The notes under the pieces were generated by a model. That model ran no database searches. It worked only from the letters and a program-made list of their open reading frames with translations, and had not been told where the DNA came from. The position numbers were made by a program, and so were the translations under genes. Of a stretch of 64,000 nt of DNA, positions 35,605-48,900 are shown one piece after another. The stretch covers positions 130,298,230 to 130,362,229 of the forward strand of contig JAYESD010000007.1 in NCBI GenBank assembly GCA_036927565.1. Reading direction: 5' to 3'. The DNA comes from Tuctoria greenei (lineage: Eukaryota; Streptophyta; Magnoliopsida; Poales; Poaceae). Within the stretch, counting starts at the first letter, position 1, and every line of letters begins with the position of its first letter.

Positions 35605-38600
35605 ATGGTGAGGACTCGCAACCAGAGGGATGGCAATAGTGAGGAGGAGAACAATGGAGTGCCTCAGAACAACATTGGACAAGGATCTACTCAGGGAGCT
35701 ATCCACATTGAGCAGCTATTGGCTATGCAAAACCAGCTCATGCAGACCATGATACAAATAATGGGACAGCTGCAGGCTGGCAACATCAACAATCAGCCCC
35801 ACATGCCTCCACCGCCACCCCCGCCTCCTCATAACCGATTGGGAGAGTTTATGAGGACTAGGCCGCCGACCTTTGCTCAAGCTGCCGACCCTATGGATGC
35901 GGATGATTGGCTCAAGTCCATGGAGAAGAAGCTAGCTATTGTCCAATGCAGTGACCGGGAGAAGGTCTTGTTTGCTTCTCATCAACTAGTTGGAGCAGCT
36001 GCGGATTGGTGGGATGCTTATTGCAATGCTCATGAGAACCAAGAGAGAATTACTTGGGCCGAATTCAAGGAGAATTTTCGTTCTCATTATGTGCCCGAGG
36101 GTGTTATGATCTTGAAGAGGCAAGAATTTGAGAATTTAAGGCAAGGAAGATCAAGCGTGAGTGAATATCTCAAGAAATTCACTCAACTCTCAAGGTATGC
36201 ACCTGAGGATGTTAGTCGGGACAGCCGGAAGCAATACTTGTTCATGAGGGGCTTGAACAATGAGATCCAAGTGCAACTACTCAACTGCGATTATGCCAAT
36301 TTTCAGAAGCTTGTGGACAAAGCAATTGTGGTTGAGAACAAGATCCGTGAGATGGAGCAAGAAATCAAGAGGAAGGCGCCATATCAGGGACAGCAACAAG
36401 GAAGTAATGTGGGCCCTCGCTTTGCACCGCCCAATGCGCCTCATTTCAGCTCTTCTATTCCTGCTCAACGCCCTGGTTATGCACCACGCCCAACTCAGTT
36501 TGTGCAGCAGCGCCCTGTTATGCAAGCACCTAGGCCCCCAATGCCTTATGCACTTCGTGCTAATTTTCCTGGTGCTAATGTTCAAAACCAAGCTCGTCCC
36601 AATAATTCTGGTGGAGTTAAGAAGTGTTACACTTGTGGAGAAGCTGGACACTTTGCGCATCAATGTCCTAAGTTAGGCCTTGGTCAAGGAAGCAATGCGC
36701 CGAGGCAAAAACCAAGATCCAATGGAGGAGTGCCACAAGGAAGCCGTGGACAGCAGAATTTTGCTCGTGGCAACGTGAACCATGTCTCTACCGAGGATGC
36801 TCAACAAGCGGATGACATGGTCATTGGTATGTTTCTCGCCAACTCCAACCCTGCGACTATGTTATTTGATTCTATAGCATCGCATTCATTCATTGCATCA
36901 AAGTATGTCGCCAAGTATAGTTTGCCTATCTCTCATATGAAGTTTACTCTATTGGTTAAGTCTCCTGGAGGAGGGATGAGGACAAATATAGTATGTCCAA
37001 AAGTAATCCTTAGAATAAGGGGGGTAGACTTCTCCGCCAACCTCATTGTTTTGGGTTCTCAAGGATTGGACATTATACTTGGTATGGACTGGTTGAGGAA
37101 GCACAATGGAGTTATTGAGTGTGCCACGAAGACGGTGAAGTTGACCAATGAAGAAGGGATCACCGTAGAATTTGAAGCATCTCAAACCGCACCAAAGCAA
37201 TTGAAGCTGAATCATATGGACGGTGCCGCCATTGAGGAGATTTCGGTGGTGTGTGAATTTTTGGATGTTTTTCCAGACGAGTTGCCAGGTATGCCACCTG
37301 ATAGAGACATTGAGTTTGTTATTGATTTAATACCTGGAATTGCACCTATAGCTAAGAGGCCATATAGGATGCCTCCTATGGAATTAGCAGAGCTCAAGAA
37401 GCAAATTCAAGAGCAACTAGAGAAAGGTTTCATTGGCCCTAGTTCTTCACCTTGGGGAGCGCCCGTGCTGTTCGTGGACAAGAAGGATGGATCCCAAAGG
37501 ATGTGTGTGGATTACCGAGCTCTCAACGAGGTAACAATCAAGAACAAGTACACCTTGCCACGTATAGAAGACTTGTTTGATCAGATGAATGGTGCTTGTT
37601 TCTTCTCTAAGATTGATTTGAGGTCGGGATACTTTCAAATGAAGATTATACCATCGGACATACCCAAGACAGCTTTCAGGACACAGTATGGATCTTATGA
37701 GTACACCGTGATGTCATTTGGATTGACAAATGCGCCTGCCTACTTTATGTACCTCATGAATAAGGTCTTCATGGAGTACTTGGATAAGTTCGTTGTGGTG
37801 TTTATTGATGACATTATGATCTACTCGAAGGATGAGAAGGAACATGAGGAACACTTGAGGCTTACATTGCAGAAATTGAGGGAGCATCGATTGTATGCCA
37901 AGTTCGACAAGTGTCAGTTTTGGTTGAGAGAGGTGTCGGTTTTGGGTCATATAATTTCAGGAGGAGGAGTATCGGTTGACCCCAGAAAAGTGAGAGACGT
38001 GTTGAAGTGGGAACCGCCACCAAATGTCAAGGAAATAAGGAGTTTTCTTGGGATGGATGGATATTACCGTAGATTCATCAAGGACTTTTCCAAGATAGCC
38101 AAGCCAATGACAGAGTTTCTAATGAAGGGAAAGGCGTTCCAATGGACTGAAGCTTGTCAGAATAGTTTTGAGGAGTTAAAGAAGAGGTTGACAACAGCCC
38201 CAGTTTTGGTATTGCCGGATGTAAGCAAGAGTTTTGACATTTATTGCAACGCATTGAGACAAGGACTTGGATGTGTATTGATGCAAGAAGGTCAAGTGGT
38301 CGCCTATGCATCAAGACAATTGAAGAAACATGAGCAGAATTACCCAACACATGATTTAGAACATGCAGCCATGGTACATGCATTGAAGATTTGGAGACAC
38401 TATATTCTTGGACATAGGTGTGAAATTTATATGGATCATAAGAGTTTGAAGTATATTTTCACACAAACGGATCTGAACTTGAGGCAACAGAGATGGTTGG
38501 AGCTCATCAAAGATTATGATTTGGGGATCAACTATCATCCGAGAAAAGCCAATGTAGTGGCCGATGCTTTGAGCAGAAAAGGAGTAAGTCATCAACTCAC

Positions 38601-40179
38601 AGTCCGAGAGTTGCCATCTGAGTTACGCAAGGAGTTCGAACGGTTGAATCTTGGATTTGTGAATGAGATGAGAATAATGGAGTTAAACCCAACCTTGGAG
38701 CAAGAAATTCGAGAGGCACAAACCGCAGATGAGGAGATCAAGGAAATCAAGGAAAGGACCGAGGAAGGGAGAAAATTCAGATTTGACGAGGATGAACATG
38801 GTACCCTATGGCTTGGAAAGAGAATCGTTGTGCCTGATGTGAAGCATATTCGGGAGACAATATTAAAGGAGGCACATGACTCACCTTACTCAATTCACCC
38901 TGGTTGTAAAAAGATGTACAAAGACTTGAAGACTTGCTATTGGTGGGATAGCATGAAGAAGGACATAGCTGAATATGTGGCATTGTGTGATGTGTGTCAA
39001 TGAGTCAAGGCGGAACATCAAAGGCCAGCTGGATTATTGCAACCATTGAAGATTCCGGAATGGAAGTGGGAAGAAATTGGGATGGACTTCATAGTTGGTT
39101 TACCACGTACTCAGTCTGGGTATAACTCAATTTGGGTAATTGTGGATCGCTTAACCAAGTCGGCTCATTTTGTCCCTGTGAAGACCAAATATACAGTTGC
39201 ACGATTGGCCGAAATATACACGGAGCATATTGTGTGTCGACATGGAGTCCCTAAGAAGATAGTTTCGGATAGAGGTTCACAATTTACCTCCAGATTTTGG
39301 CAAAAATTGCATGAACCTTTGGGAATGAGGTTGAATTTTAGTTCAGCATATCATCCTCAAACGGATGGACAAACCGAGAGGACCAATCAGATTTTGGAGG
39401 ACATGTTAAGAGCTTGTGCCTTGAAGCATGGGAAAAGTTGGGACAAAAGTTTGCCATACGCGGAATTTTCATACAACAATAGTTACCAAGCAAGCTTGAA
39501 AATGTCACCGTATGAAGCGCTTTATGGGAGGAAGTGTAGGTCACCTTTATTCTGGAATGAGGCAGGAGAAATTCAAGTATTTGGTCCGGATGTGTTGCAA
39601 GAAGCCGAAAGGCAAGTCCAAATAATTCGTGAAAACTTGAGGGCTGCCCAATCAAGGCAAAAAGGCTATGCGAACAATAGAAGAAGGAAACTAGCCTTTG
39701 AAGTGGGAGATTTAGTTTACCTCAAGGTGTCATCAATGAGGGGTCATAAGAGGTTTAACATAAGAGGAAAGCTAGCACCTCATTATATTTGACCATTCAA
39801 GATTTTGGACAAAAGAGGAGAAGTAGCGTATAAGTTGGAGATGCCAACTCATCTTTCAGACGTACATGATGTCTTTCATGTTTCCCAGCTCAAGAAGTGT
39901 TTGAGAGTACCGGAAGAACAAGTGCCAATAGAAGGGTTGGAGCTAGAGGAAGATTTGACTTATGCCGAACAACCGATCAAAATCTTGGAAACTAAGGAGA
40001 GGGTCACAAGGAACAAGGTTATTAGATTGTGTAAGGTTCAATGGAAACACCACACAGAAAAAGAAGCGACGTGGGAATTGTTGGATGATCTCAAGAAGGA
40101 ACTTCCCTATCTCTTCTCTTCCGCGTCGAATCTCGAGGGTGAGATTCATTTTAAGGGGGGTAGGTTTGTAACACCCTAA
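35605..40179 (+). pseudogene. gag-pol: Gypsy 3 gag-pol, two in-frame TGA stops
   Basis: The start is ATG 35605 (MVRTRNQRDG), about 255 bp after the primer site. A single frame of 1525 codons ends at TAA 40177, just inside the 3' LTR. Domains: gag; CCHC knuckle CYTCGEAGHFAHQCP (about residues 341-355); protease LFDSIASHSF (about 420, with DSI in place of DSG); RT with FIDD (733-736); RNase H with YCNAL at its usual YCDAS site (about 880). Integrase has an HHCC part and D1161, D1222 and E1258 (35 residues between the last two). A chromodomain ends the protein. Stops are at 39001 (TGA between HHCC and core; the 61678 copy has CGA) and 39790 (TGA before PFKIL). Non-functional as it stands, but it may still be transcribed. 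Confidence 0.9.
40149..40166 (+). promoter_or_regulatory. Polypurine tract of gypsy 3
   Basis: TTTTAAGGGGGGTAGGTT directly precedes TGTAACACCC. The tract itself is coding (FKGGRF). Confidence 0.82.
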
Positions 40180-42942
40180 TTTTCATGCATCATGCCCTAC
40201 ATACACTCATATACATGTTTAACATTAACCCACAACAAGAGGAACGAGTTTAAAATTGATTCGGAGCATTTAAAAATTGATTTGGAACAAAACCTCACTT
40301 AAAACACAGGAAAGTGCGGACTAGTCCGATTTTACTGAGGACTAGTCCGATTTTTGGCACTGGAAACTTTCGGACTTGTCCAATTTTGTGCGGACTAGTC
40401 TGATATTCCAAGAATCCTTGAAAATTTGCTAAGTCCTTGTACTTTTCCGGACTAGTCCGGTGTTCCAGCGGACTTGTCCGTTTTCCTCTCTGTTAAAAGT
40501 CGGACTTGTCCGATCTTTGCCACACTTGTCCGATTTTCTCTCTGGACGACTTCGGACTAGTCCGGTCCTGTCCGGACTTATCCGATATTTCGCGACTCCG
40601 AGTTGATCTTTGGTTTCACGACTTGTTTCTTGGGTTTCACGTTAAGTGGGATTAGGTACTTCGTGCCTAACTCTTTTAGAGACCATGTGGAACTCTAAAC
40701 TGGCCTCTACTCATCCCAAACTAGAAATCCATCTAACCCTAGCCTCCACCTCTATATAAACAACCCCACCCCTTGGTTTGACATCTATTGGCCACTTTTC
40801 CACCCACCCAAACCCTAGTTCGTGGGGAGCCACCGCCAAGGAAGGAGGAGAAGATCCCAAGCAAGAAGAAGAAGAGGAGGGAACGAAAGAGGATCAAGAT
40901 CTCCACCAAGTTTCGTTCTTCATCACCAATTCATCCCCAAGTTCATCACCAACCCTAGATCATCAAGATCCAAGTGTTACCTCCAAGGTTCTTGATTCAT
41001 TGGAGTTATAAACACCTAGTATACCTTCTATTATCTTTTCCTTACGTGAATTCAACCCCTAATCTCCAAGTTCACGTCGATCTAGAAAACCCTAATCTGC
41101 TGATCTCGCGGAGTGCGGACTTGTCCGGTCCCTAGCGGACTATTCCGATCTTTCTGGTTAACTTGTGTTGAATTAATTCTAAAATTTGATCCAATCAACC
41201 CCGAACCTGTATAAACTTGTTAAAAGCTATTAGAACTAGTTAGTTATCATTAAAAGCAATCAATTAACAAGTTCTACCTTGCATTTGCATCAATCATGCA
41301 TGTCATGTCATATTGAGTAATATTTGTGCACTTTTTGATTGTGTTCTTGTCTTGTATGTTTATTGTGTGGATTAGACGGATTTGCGCTAGAAAGTGCCGC
41401 AGAGGATCTACAGCACCAAGAGTTTGAAGGCTTTGATCCTAATCAACAGCAAGAGCAAGGCAAGTGTCCTTGAAGCATATTGATCCTGTTTTAAAATAAA
41501 TGTTTTGTTTGCAAAACTGCATGTTGTGTCAATTTGATGGGAATCCTATGATAGGAAGTTTACTAGTTTTGTTGACCACCCTTGTCACCTGGGATATATG
41601 GTAGAGAGTCGGGAAGGGCTTTTTACCTTTTGCTTTGCTTAATCAACTGGGATGGGAACAACTATACCACTCAATTTAATTATGCATGGATGACATTATG
41701 GTTAACATGAACTGTTTAAATATGACATGGTAATGGGTGATCTAAGCAAGCCTGGTATGTGGATGGGTTGGATGTTATGGTGGTTTGCTTGCTTTAGATC
41801 TAAGGACCGGTTCATGTGAGAATAAGCCAGGACTACAGTGCCACCACGAGGCCAAGTATTGGTGCGGCGTAGCTGAGTAATTAGGGCTTTGCTAGTACTG
41901 ATTGGACCATTGTGGATGCTCGGGGAAGGGGTAGTCGGATTGGGTTTGTTGATGATTGGTGGGACTACCCTGGGATCCGAATGGCTCAAGAGGGGGACCT
42001 TGGTTGAAGATGTGCTCAGTTGGAGGCATCGCCACTGGTGCAACCTCAGTGGGGTCTAAATAGGCTAGTAATCCCTTTGTAAAGGCTATTTTGTGATCTT
42101 TTGGCCACACACTGATGGAAGTGTGAGACGGCATAATAGAGGTTCTAGTCATCGAAGGGTGATGAAATCACCAACGTGTGGGTAAAGTGGTACAAACTCT
42201 GCAGAGTCTAATAAAACTATCATGATAGCCATGCTACTGGTTATAATCACCTGGACAACTTCCATGATTAGAGGGTACTTGGTATTGGGATGGTATTTGG
42301 GATGGTTATGGTTGGTATTATGGTTATAGATCAATTTCTGGTATTGAATATGGTTATTGGCGAATGGTGAAATCTGGAATTATGGATGAGGATGGTGAAT
42401 TATGGACTGGTATTATGATATTACTTATGATTATGATGGGTTTATTTCACATACATGTAATATATTGCTTTTCAAATGTTTTTATGTACTTTTCAGCACT
42501 TTGCCATTATTATTGTCGTCATTTGAATCAGCCACATGTCATACTTTCCACACTTGCTGAGTACGACATGTACTCACTCTTGCAATTCCCCCCAACAGTT
42601 GCAGGTCAAGATTGGGAGTTTAATGGTGATAATGCGGAGTTCTAGGCCGTGTCTACCGTCAGCTTTGCCTGTGGTGTTATTGGAGCTATGCTACCCCTTA
42701 TGCTTAGTTTGCTTAGTTGCTTAATTAGTTTATTTCTGCTGCATTAGTTGAACTTGTCATTAATATTCATTAGAGCTTGTATTTGAGGATAATATGGTTT
42801 GTGTAATAAAATTTGGTTAATTAATCTTGTTCTATTGTAATTTTCTGTATACTCTTTTATGATTGCACTCGTGTATGTGTGGTGAACATCCTGGGCACAT
42901 ATATGTGTTAGCTTGGTTCATTTTTTAGAACCGGGCATCACA
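40167..42942 (+). repeat. Gypsy 3 3' LTR, complete
   Basis: It runs from TGTAACACCC to GGGCATCACA; 2776 bp. The palindrome array lies at about 40315-40590, with another copy near 41120. TATATAAA at 40753 and AAACCCTAG at 40810 are 57 bp apart. CTCTGCAGAG lies at 42198 and ACTATCATGATAG follows. It differs by only a few percent by eye from the right arm of the palindromic 5' LTR. Confidence 0.9.
40315..40590 (+). promoter_or_regulatory. Palindrome array in the gypsy LTR U3
   Basis: About ten copies: CGGACTAGTCCG, CGGACTTGTCCG and variants such as AGGACTAGTCCG and CACACTTGTCCG. Centres are TA or TT in LTR orientation. The array ends about 160 bp before the TATA box. A GACGTC word lies between array and TATA in the related LTR at 55219. 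Confidence 0.85.
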
Positions 42943-45900
42943 TCAACCGTTCAAACTCCTTGCATAGCTCAGATGGCAATTCTCGAACCGTGAGTTGGTG
43001 GCTCACTCCTTTCAGATTCAAAGCATTGACCACTACATTAGCCTTCCTCAAGTGATAATTGATTCCCACATCATAATCCATGATGAGCTCCAACCATCTT
43101 AGTTGCCTCAAATTCAAGTCTGTTTGCGTGAATATGTACTTGAGACTCTTGTGATCCGTGTAAATCTCACATCTATGACCAAGAATGTAGTGTCTCCATA
43201 TCTCCAAGGCATGCGCTACGGCTGCAAGTTCGAGATCATGCTCGAGATAATTCTGCTCATGTTTCTTCAATTACCTCGATGCATAGGCTACCAGTTGACC
43301 TGCTTGCATGAGCACACATGTAAGTCCCTGTCTTGATGTGTCGCAATAGATATCGAAACTCTTGCTCACATCTGGCAAAACCAAGACTGCCACGGTGGTT
43401 AACCTCTTCTTTAACACCTCAAAACTGTTTGGACAAGCTTGAGTCCATTATAATGATTTTCCCTTCATTAGGAACTCAGTCATGGGCTTCGCTATCTTGG
43501 AAAAGTCCTTAATGAATCAATGGTAATATCCAGTCATTCTGAGGAAACTCCGGATTTCCTTTACAGTTCGCGGCGGTTCCCATTTCAACACACCCCTCAC
43601 TTTTCCTGGGTCAACCAATACTCCTCCTCCGGAGATTATATGTCCCAAAAATGATACTTCCCTTAACCAAAATTGGCACTTGCTGAATTTGGCATATAAT
43701 TGTTGTTCCCTCCATTCCTGCAATGTGAGCATTAAATGCTCCTCATGCTCCTCCTCGCTCCTATAGTAGATCATAATGTCATCAATGAACACCATAATGA
43801 ATTTATCCATGTATTCCATGAGGACTTTATTTATGGGGTACATAAAGTATGCAGGCACGTTCCTCAATCCAAATGACATAACAGTGTACTCATAGGACCC
43901 ATACTGTGTCTGAAAAGCCATTTTGGGTATATTCGATGGTCTAATCTTCATTTGGAAATAGCCTGACCTCAAGTCAATCTTGGAGAAAACACATGCACCC
44001 TTCATTTGGTCAAACAAATCCTCTATATGGGGCAATGCATACTTGTTCTTGATTGTCACCTCATTGAGAGCTCAATAGTCCACACACATCCTTTGGGATC
44101 CATCCTTCTTATCCATGAAAAGTACTGGTGCTCCCCAAGGTGAAGAGCTTGGGCGAATGAAACCCTTTTTCTAGCTTCTCTTGAATTTGCTTCTTGAGCT
44201 CCACTAACTCCATAGGAGTCATCCTATATGGCCTCTTAGCTATAGGTGTAGTTCCAGGTATCAAATCGATAACAAACTCAATGTTACGATCATGTGGCAT
44301 AACTGGCAACTCATCCAGAAACACATCCAAAAATTGGAACACCACCGGGATCTCCTCAATTGCTGCCCCGTCCATTTGATTCAGCTCCACTTGCTTTGGC
44401 GTGTGTTGAGAGGCTTCAAATTCTATGTTGACCCCTTCGTCATTTATCAACTTCACTGTCTTAGTGGCACATTGAATTATTCCATTGTGCTTCCTTAACC
44501 AGTCCATACCAAGTATAATGTGCAGTCCCTGTGAATACAAAACGATAAGGTTGGCGAAGAAGTATACCCCCCTTATTCTAAGGCTTACTTTTGGACATAC
44601 TATATTCGTCTTCATCTCCCCTCCATTAGACTTAACCAACAAGGTATACTTCATATGAGATACGGGCAAACTATACTTGGCAACATACTTTGATGCAATA
44701 AATGAATGCGATGCCTCAGAATCAAATAACATAGTGGTCGGGTTGGAGTTTGCGAGAAACATACCAATCACCACATGATCCACTTGTTGGGCTTCCTCCG
44801 TAGATACATGGTTCACCTTGCCACGAACAAAATTATGCGGTCCACGATTGCCTTGTGATGCTCCTTCTTTCGGTCTTGGGTTCTGTCTTGGTGCATTGTT
44901 CCATTGACCAAGGCCTAACTTAGGACATTGAGATGCAAAGTGTCCCACCTCACCACAAGTATAACAGGACCTTGCTGCACCAGAATTGTTTTGGCGAGCT
45001 TGGTTTTGAGCATTAGCAGGAAAATTTGCATGAGGCACATGAGGCATTAGAGGGTGAGGTGCTTGCATGGCGGGGCATTGTTGCATAGGCTGAGCTGGGC
45101 GTGGTGGAATAGCAGCGTGATATGCAGGAGCAGAGGGGTTGTAGTATGATGCATTTGATGGCGCAAAGCGGGAGCGAACATTGCTTCCTTGTCGTTGTCC
45201 TTGATATGGCACCTTCCTCTTGTTATCTTGCTCCATCTCGCGAACCTTGTTCTCAACCACAATAGCTTTGTCCACAAGCTTCTGGAAATTTGCATAGTTA
45301 CAATTGAGCAATTGGACTTGAATCCCATTATTTAGGACCCTCATGAACAAATATTGCTTGCGGCTGTCCCGGTTCACATCCTTTGGAGCATACCTTGAGA
45401 GTTAAGTGAATTTATTGAGATACTCACTCACAATTGACTTTCCTTGCCTTAGGTTCTCAAATTCATGCCTTTTTACGATCATAACACCCTCAGGCACAAA
45501 ATGAGAACGGTAGCTCTCCTTGAATTCAGCGCAAGTGAACCTCTCTTGATTTGCATGGGCATTACATAGTGAGTCCCACCAATTTGCAACTACTCCAACT
45601 AGTTTATGGGAAGCAAAGAGAACCTTCTCCCTGTCACTGCAATGCACGATAGTGAGCTTCTTCTCCACATATTTCAGCCAATCTTCAGCTTCCATGGGAT
45701 CTATGGCTTGAGCAAAAGTAGGTGGCCTAGTAGTCATAAACTCTACCAACCTTTTATGAGGCGGTGACGGTGGTGGTGGAGGAGTCATATGGGGCTGGTT
45801 TTGATTGTTGGCCTGCAGCTGTCACAAGATTTGCATCACGCTTGCATAAGTTGATTCTGCATAGCCAACAACTGCTGAAGGTCGACAGCCTCAGGTCCAG

Positions 45901-45964
45901 GTCCATTGTTGTTATTCTGAGGTCCTACATTGTTCTCCTCATTCTCACCATTGACATTCCTTTG
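42943..45964 (-). pseudogene. gag-pol: Antisense gypsy gag, protease, RT, RNase H (copy 2 host element)
   Basis: Minus-strand reading: gag begins at the copia insertion point 45964 (RNVNGENEENN), broken near 45830 by a one-base loss and a stop. The next segments are 45788-45402 and 45377-44109, with knuckle CYTCGEVGHFASQCP and protease LFDSEASHSF (DSE for DSG). RT follows (44059-43517, VFIDDIMIYY), then RNase H (43270-42948). Frame breaks separate each block. It continues at 33845 beyond the gypsy 3 insertion. Confidence 0.86.
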
Positions 45965-48900
45965 TGAATGTTGCCTAGAGTGGGGGGTGAATAGGCTTTG
46001 AAAATTTCCTGCACACTTAATCCAACAGTCAAATTCTTGATAGACCAAACTTTTCCGGTTGTATGTGCGGACTAGTTCGGTGTGCTAGGTGTGTGTTGAT
46101 TTGACTAAGTGTTGATTCAGTATTTAAACCTTATTGCAGCGGAAATGTGAACAACATATAAGATCACTTGAATTAACAATTGATGTTGTGAAGTTACACG
46201 TGAGAAGCATTTTGCAATTCAAGTTATAATATTGATCAACTATGCACCCTAATCAATTAAGATGCAAAAATAAAGAAGCAGGCGAGACATCGATTTTTAC
46301 CAAGGTTCGATCTCACCAAAGAGATCTAATCCTCGTTGAGGAAGCCCACACAAAGCCGAGTCTCTTCAAACCCTTTCCCTCATCAAGTCACCACATAAGG
46401 CTGGCTTGATTCCACGATCATGGGTAATCACCAAGTTTGTGGGGCAACCTCGCACGTCGAGGGCTCCAACAAGAATTACAATGAGAAAATGATCAAATAC
46501 ACTCGAAAAGATTACAAGTAAGAGCACAAGTGTAAAGAGATCAAACCCAAAGAGCTCAACAATGTGTGGACAACGATCTCCCAACCCCAAATCTGAGCGT
46601 TCAATTGATTTTCACCTTTTGGGACTTTAGATGCGTTGGGATATGTGTTTTTGGGCTCCTGGGACAAGTGGCGGCCCTAGGGTTTGAGTACTGAACAGTA
46701 TAATTCATGAAAAATGTTTGTGGGGATGTAGATATCCTATTTATAGGATTTCCAAAGAAGTTACCATTAGAGATCCCAACGGCTGAACTAGTCCATACTG
46801 GGGACCGGACTTGTCCTGTGTGCTGTGTAAAAGTCGGCGTGAAATTTGCAGCACAATAGAAACACTAATTGTATGAGGTATACCGGACAAGTCCAGTTGG
46901 TGTCTGGACTTTTCTGATGCAAAGTGAAATTTGACTCCAGAGAGTTGAACAGACTAGTCCGATCCAAGAACAGACTTGTCCGTGCTATGTGTTATTGAAC
47001 ATCAGAGAGTTCAACGGACTAGTCCTGTCCTGTTGACGGACTTATCTGGAGTGAAGTGAAAAGGGTTTATAGAGACTTAAACGGACTAGTTCGGTCCAAT
47101 ATCGGACTAGTTCGGTGCACTGTGTTATTTGGTTCTAGAAAGTATATCGAACTAGTCCCACCAGTGGTCGAACTAGTCCGGTGCATAGTGTATTTGGACT
47201 AAAGAGAGTTAAACGAACTAGCCCGGTCTATGAAGGGACTAGTCTAGTACTTAGTGAATTTTTAGGTGTTTTCAATACCTTACTCTTTCGCAAAGACTTG
47301 AGCTCTTGGGATGTGTCTCTCACACACATCCTATACATTTAAATCTACTTTGTGCTTCTATTGTCAGTTGGGCTTTTCTCTTTTGTACACCACTTCATTT
47401 TTCACCGTTTTAAGTGCACCAAACTATCTCATTTAATTTAACCTGCAGTCATGTAACACCCTAATTTTTGAGTTTTGACAAACTAAAAACTTAAATGGGA
47501 ATTTAGAGTTAATATTAGAAATAAATTGTTTTTATAAGGAAAATTAAAAAATATATGCATCTCATATTGCATTTTGCATTCATCCCTAAATATTAAAATT
47601 TTTTATTAGAATAAATACATTGAAAGCAATTAAATTGCCATAACGAATATGAAAGAAAAGAAAGGTAGAAAACTAGAAACGAAAACAAAAATAATAAACA
47701 AAAAAAGAAATAATAACTTCTGAAAAGTATAACAGTAAGTAAAAAAAAGTAGAAAGAATAAGGAATTAGTAAACAATAAGTAAAAATAAACAATAATAAT
47801 ACAAAGAAATATATAAATATAAATATATAATACAAAATAAATAAATAAAATGAATAAGAATAAATAAATAAATAAATAAATAATATTAAAAAAGAAGAAA
47901 AAAAATTCATATGAAGAAGACAAAAAAGAGCAAAGCCCAGCACCGCCGGCTAGGACGAGCGACCGGCCCGCTCCCGTGCGCCTCGTGCCCCCGCGCAGCG
48001 GTCAATGTGCGCCCGAGTGCTGCGCGCGCCTCGCACGTGCGGCGCGCCCTTGAGCCGTGGCCGGGCTGGACTCCCAGTGTCTACGCCTATAAAAAGTGAC
48101 CGAGGCTACGTAGTTCTAGTCAACTGAAGCAAACGCCGCAGCCCCAAAACCCTAGCCGCGAGACACAAAATCCAGAGGCCGCCAGGGAAAAATAGGAGGA
48201 GAGAAGAGGGAAGAAAAGAGGAAAAGAAGGAAAGAGCCACTGTCCATGGGGATCATCGCATCATCGCCGTTCTTTGCGGGAGATAATAATGTCGCCGCAG
48301 TCGTCGTGCCGCCGGAGGATCGCATCGCTGTCTCCTTCATCTACGTCACGTTGTCGTCCTCTATGTCAACGAAACCCTAGATCTCGGAGACCCACATTGA
48401 GCCGCCGTTCCACGACCGTCCGGAATTGATGCGCACATGGTAGGTTATTATGATCTAGATCTAGACATCTATTTTGGATCTAATACTTGAATTAAAACAC
48501 ATACTTGACTTATTTTATATTGCACAGTCGTTAATCATCACCAGATCATCATAAATCAACCCAAAACTTGCAAGCTAGATTAAATCATACAAGATCAATC
48601 TGTTATTTTAGATTTGACTAAATTTTATATTTTAAGTAGTATTTAATCTGTTTTTCAGATTTAGTAAATAAGATTAAGCCTAGTTAATTCATAATGTATC
48701 AAAATAAATCCAGAAAAATTCCTAACACTTTTGAATAAATTCTAGTAAGTTATTAATAATATTTTCAGCATATTTAATGTTCTGAAATAATTATTTTACC
48801 TCTGAATAAATTCTAATTAATTCCAAACTTGCTCAAAGAAATAGGAAATCATTATAGAAAATTATTAAATAGCCATAGAAATTAATATAACATTGATAAG

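Larger units (their letters stand above)
33846..42942 (+). mobile_element. Tekay/Del-like gypsy element with palindromic 5' LTR (gypsy 3)
   Basis: It is flanked by TCAAC on both sides. Order: inverted LTR part, forward LTR part, primer site, gag-pol frame, polypurine tract, complete 3' LTR. It is the best-preserved element in the window; the frame has two stops. The left end is not an LTR start but the reverse complement of an LTR end (TGTGCTGCCCGG), so both ends of the integrated DNA are U5 ends. Confidence 0.88.
26627..44199. repeat. Tandem duplication, copy 2
   Basis: It begins at AGC (26627-26629), shared between pol (AGC at 44197-44199) and the first LTR (AGC at 1211-1213). It then repeats 1214-1333 and the following antisense LTR, solo LTR and pol. 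Without the 33846-42942 insert and one TCAAC duplication it is about 8.5 kb. Confidence 0.75.

Noticed and set aside
36260..36676. Overlapping ORFs on both strands within gag of gypsy 3 (also 58976-59411)
   Set aside because: They are shadows of the gag frame; their sequence follows gag codons and has no independent motif.
47593..47943. Phe/Tyr-rich, membrane-like minus-strand ORFs
   Set aside because: They are translations of the A-rich block in the solo LTR U3; frame openness comes from base composition.
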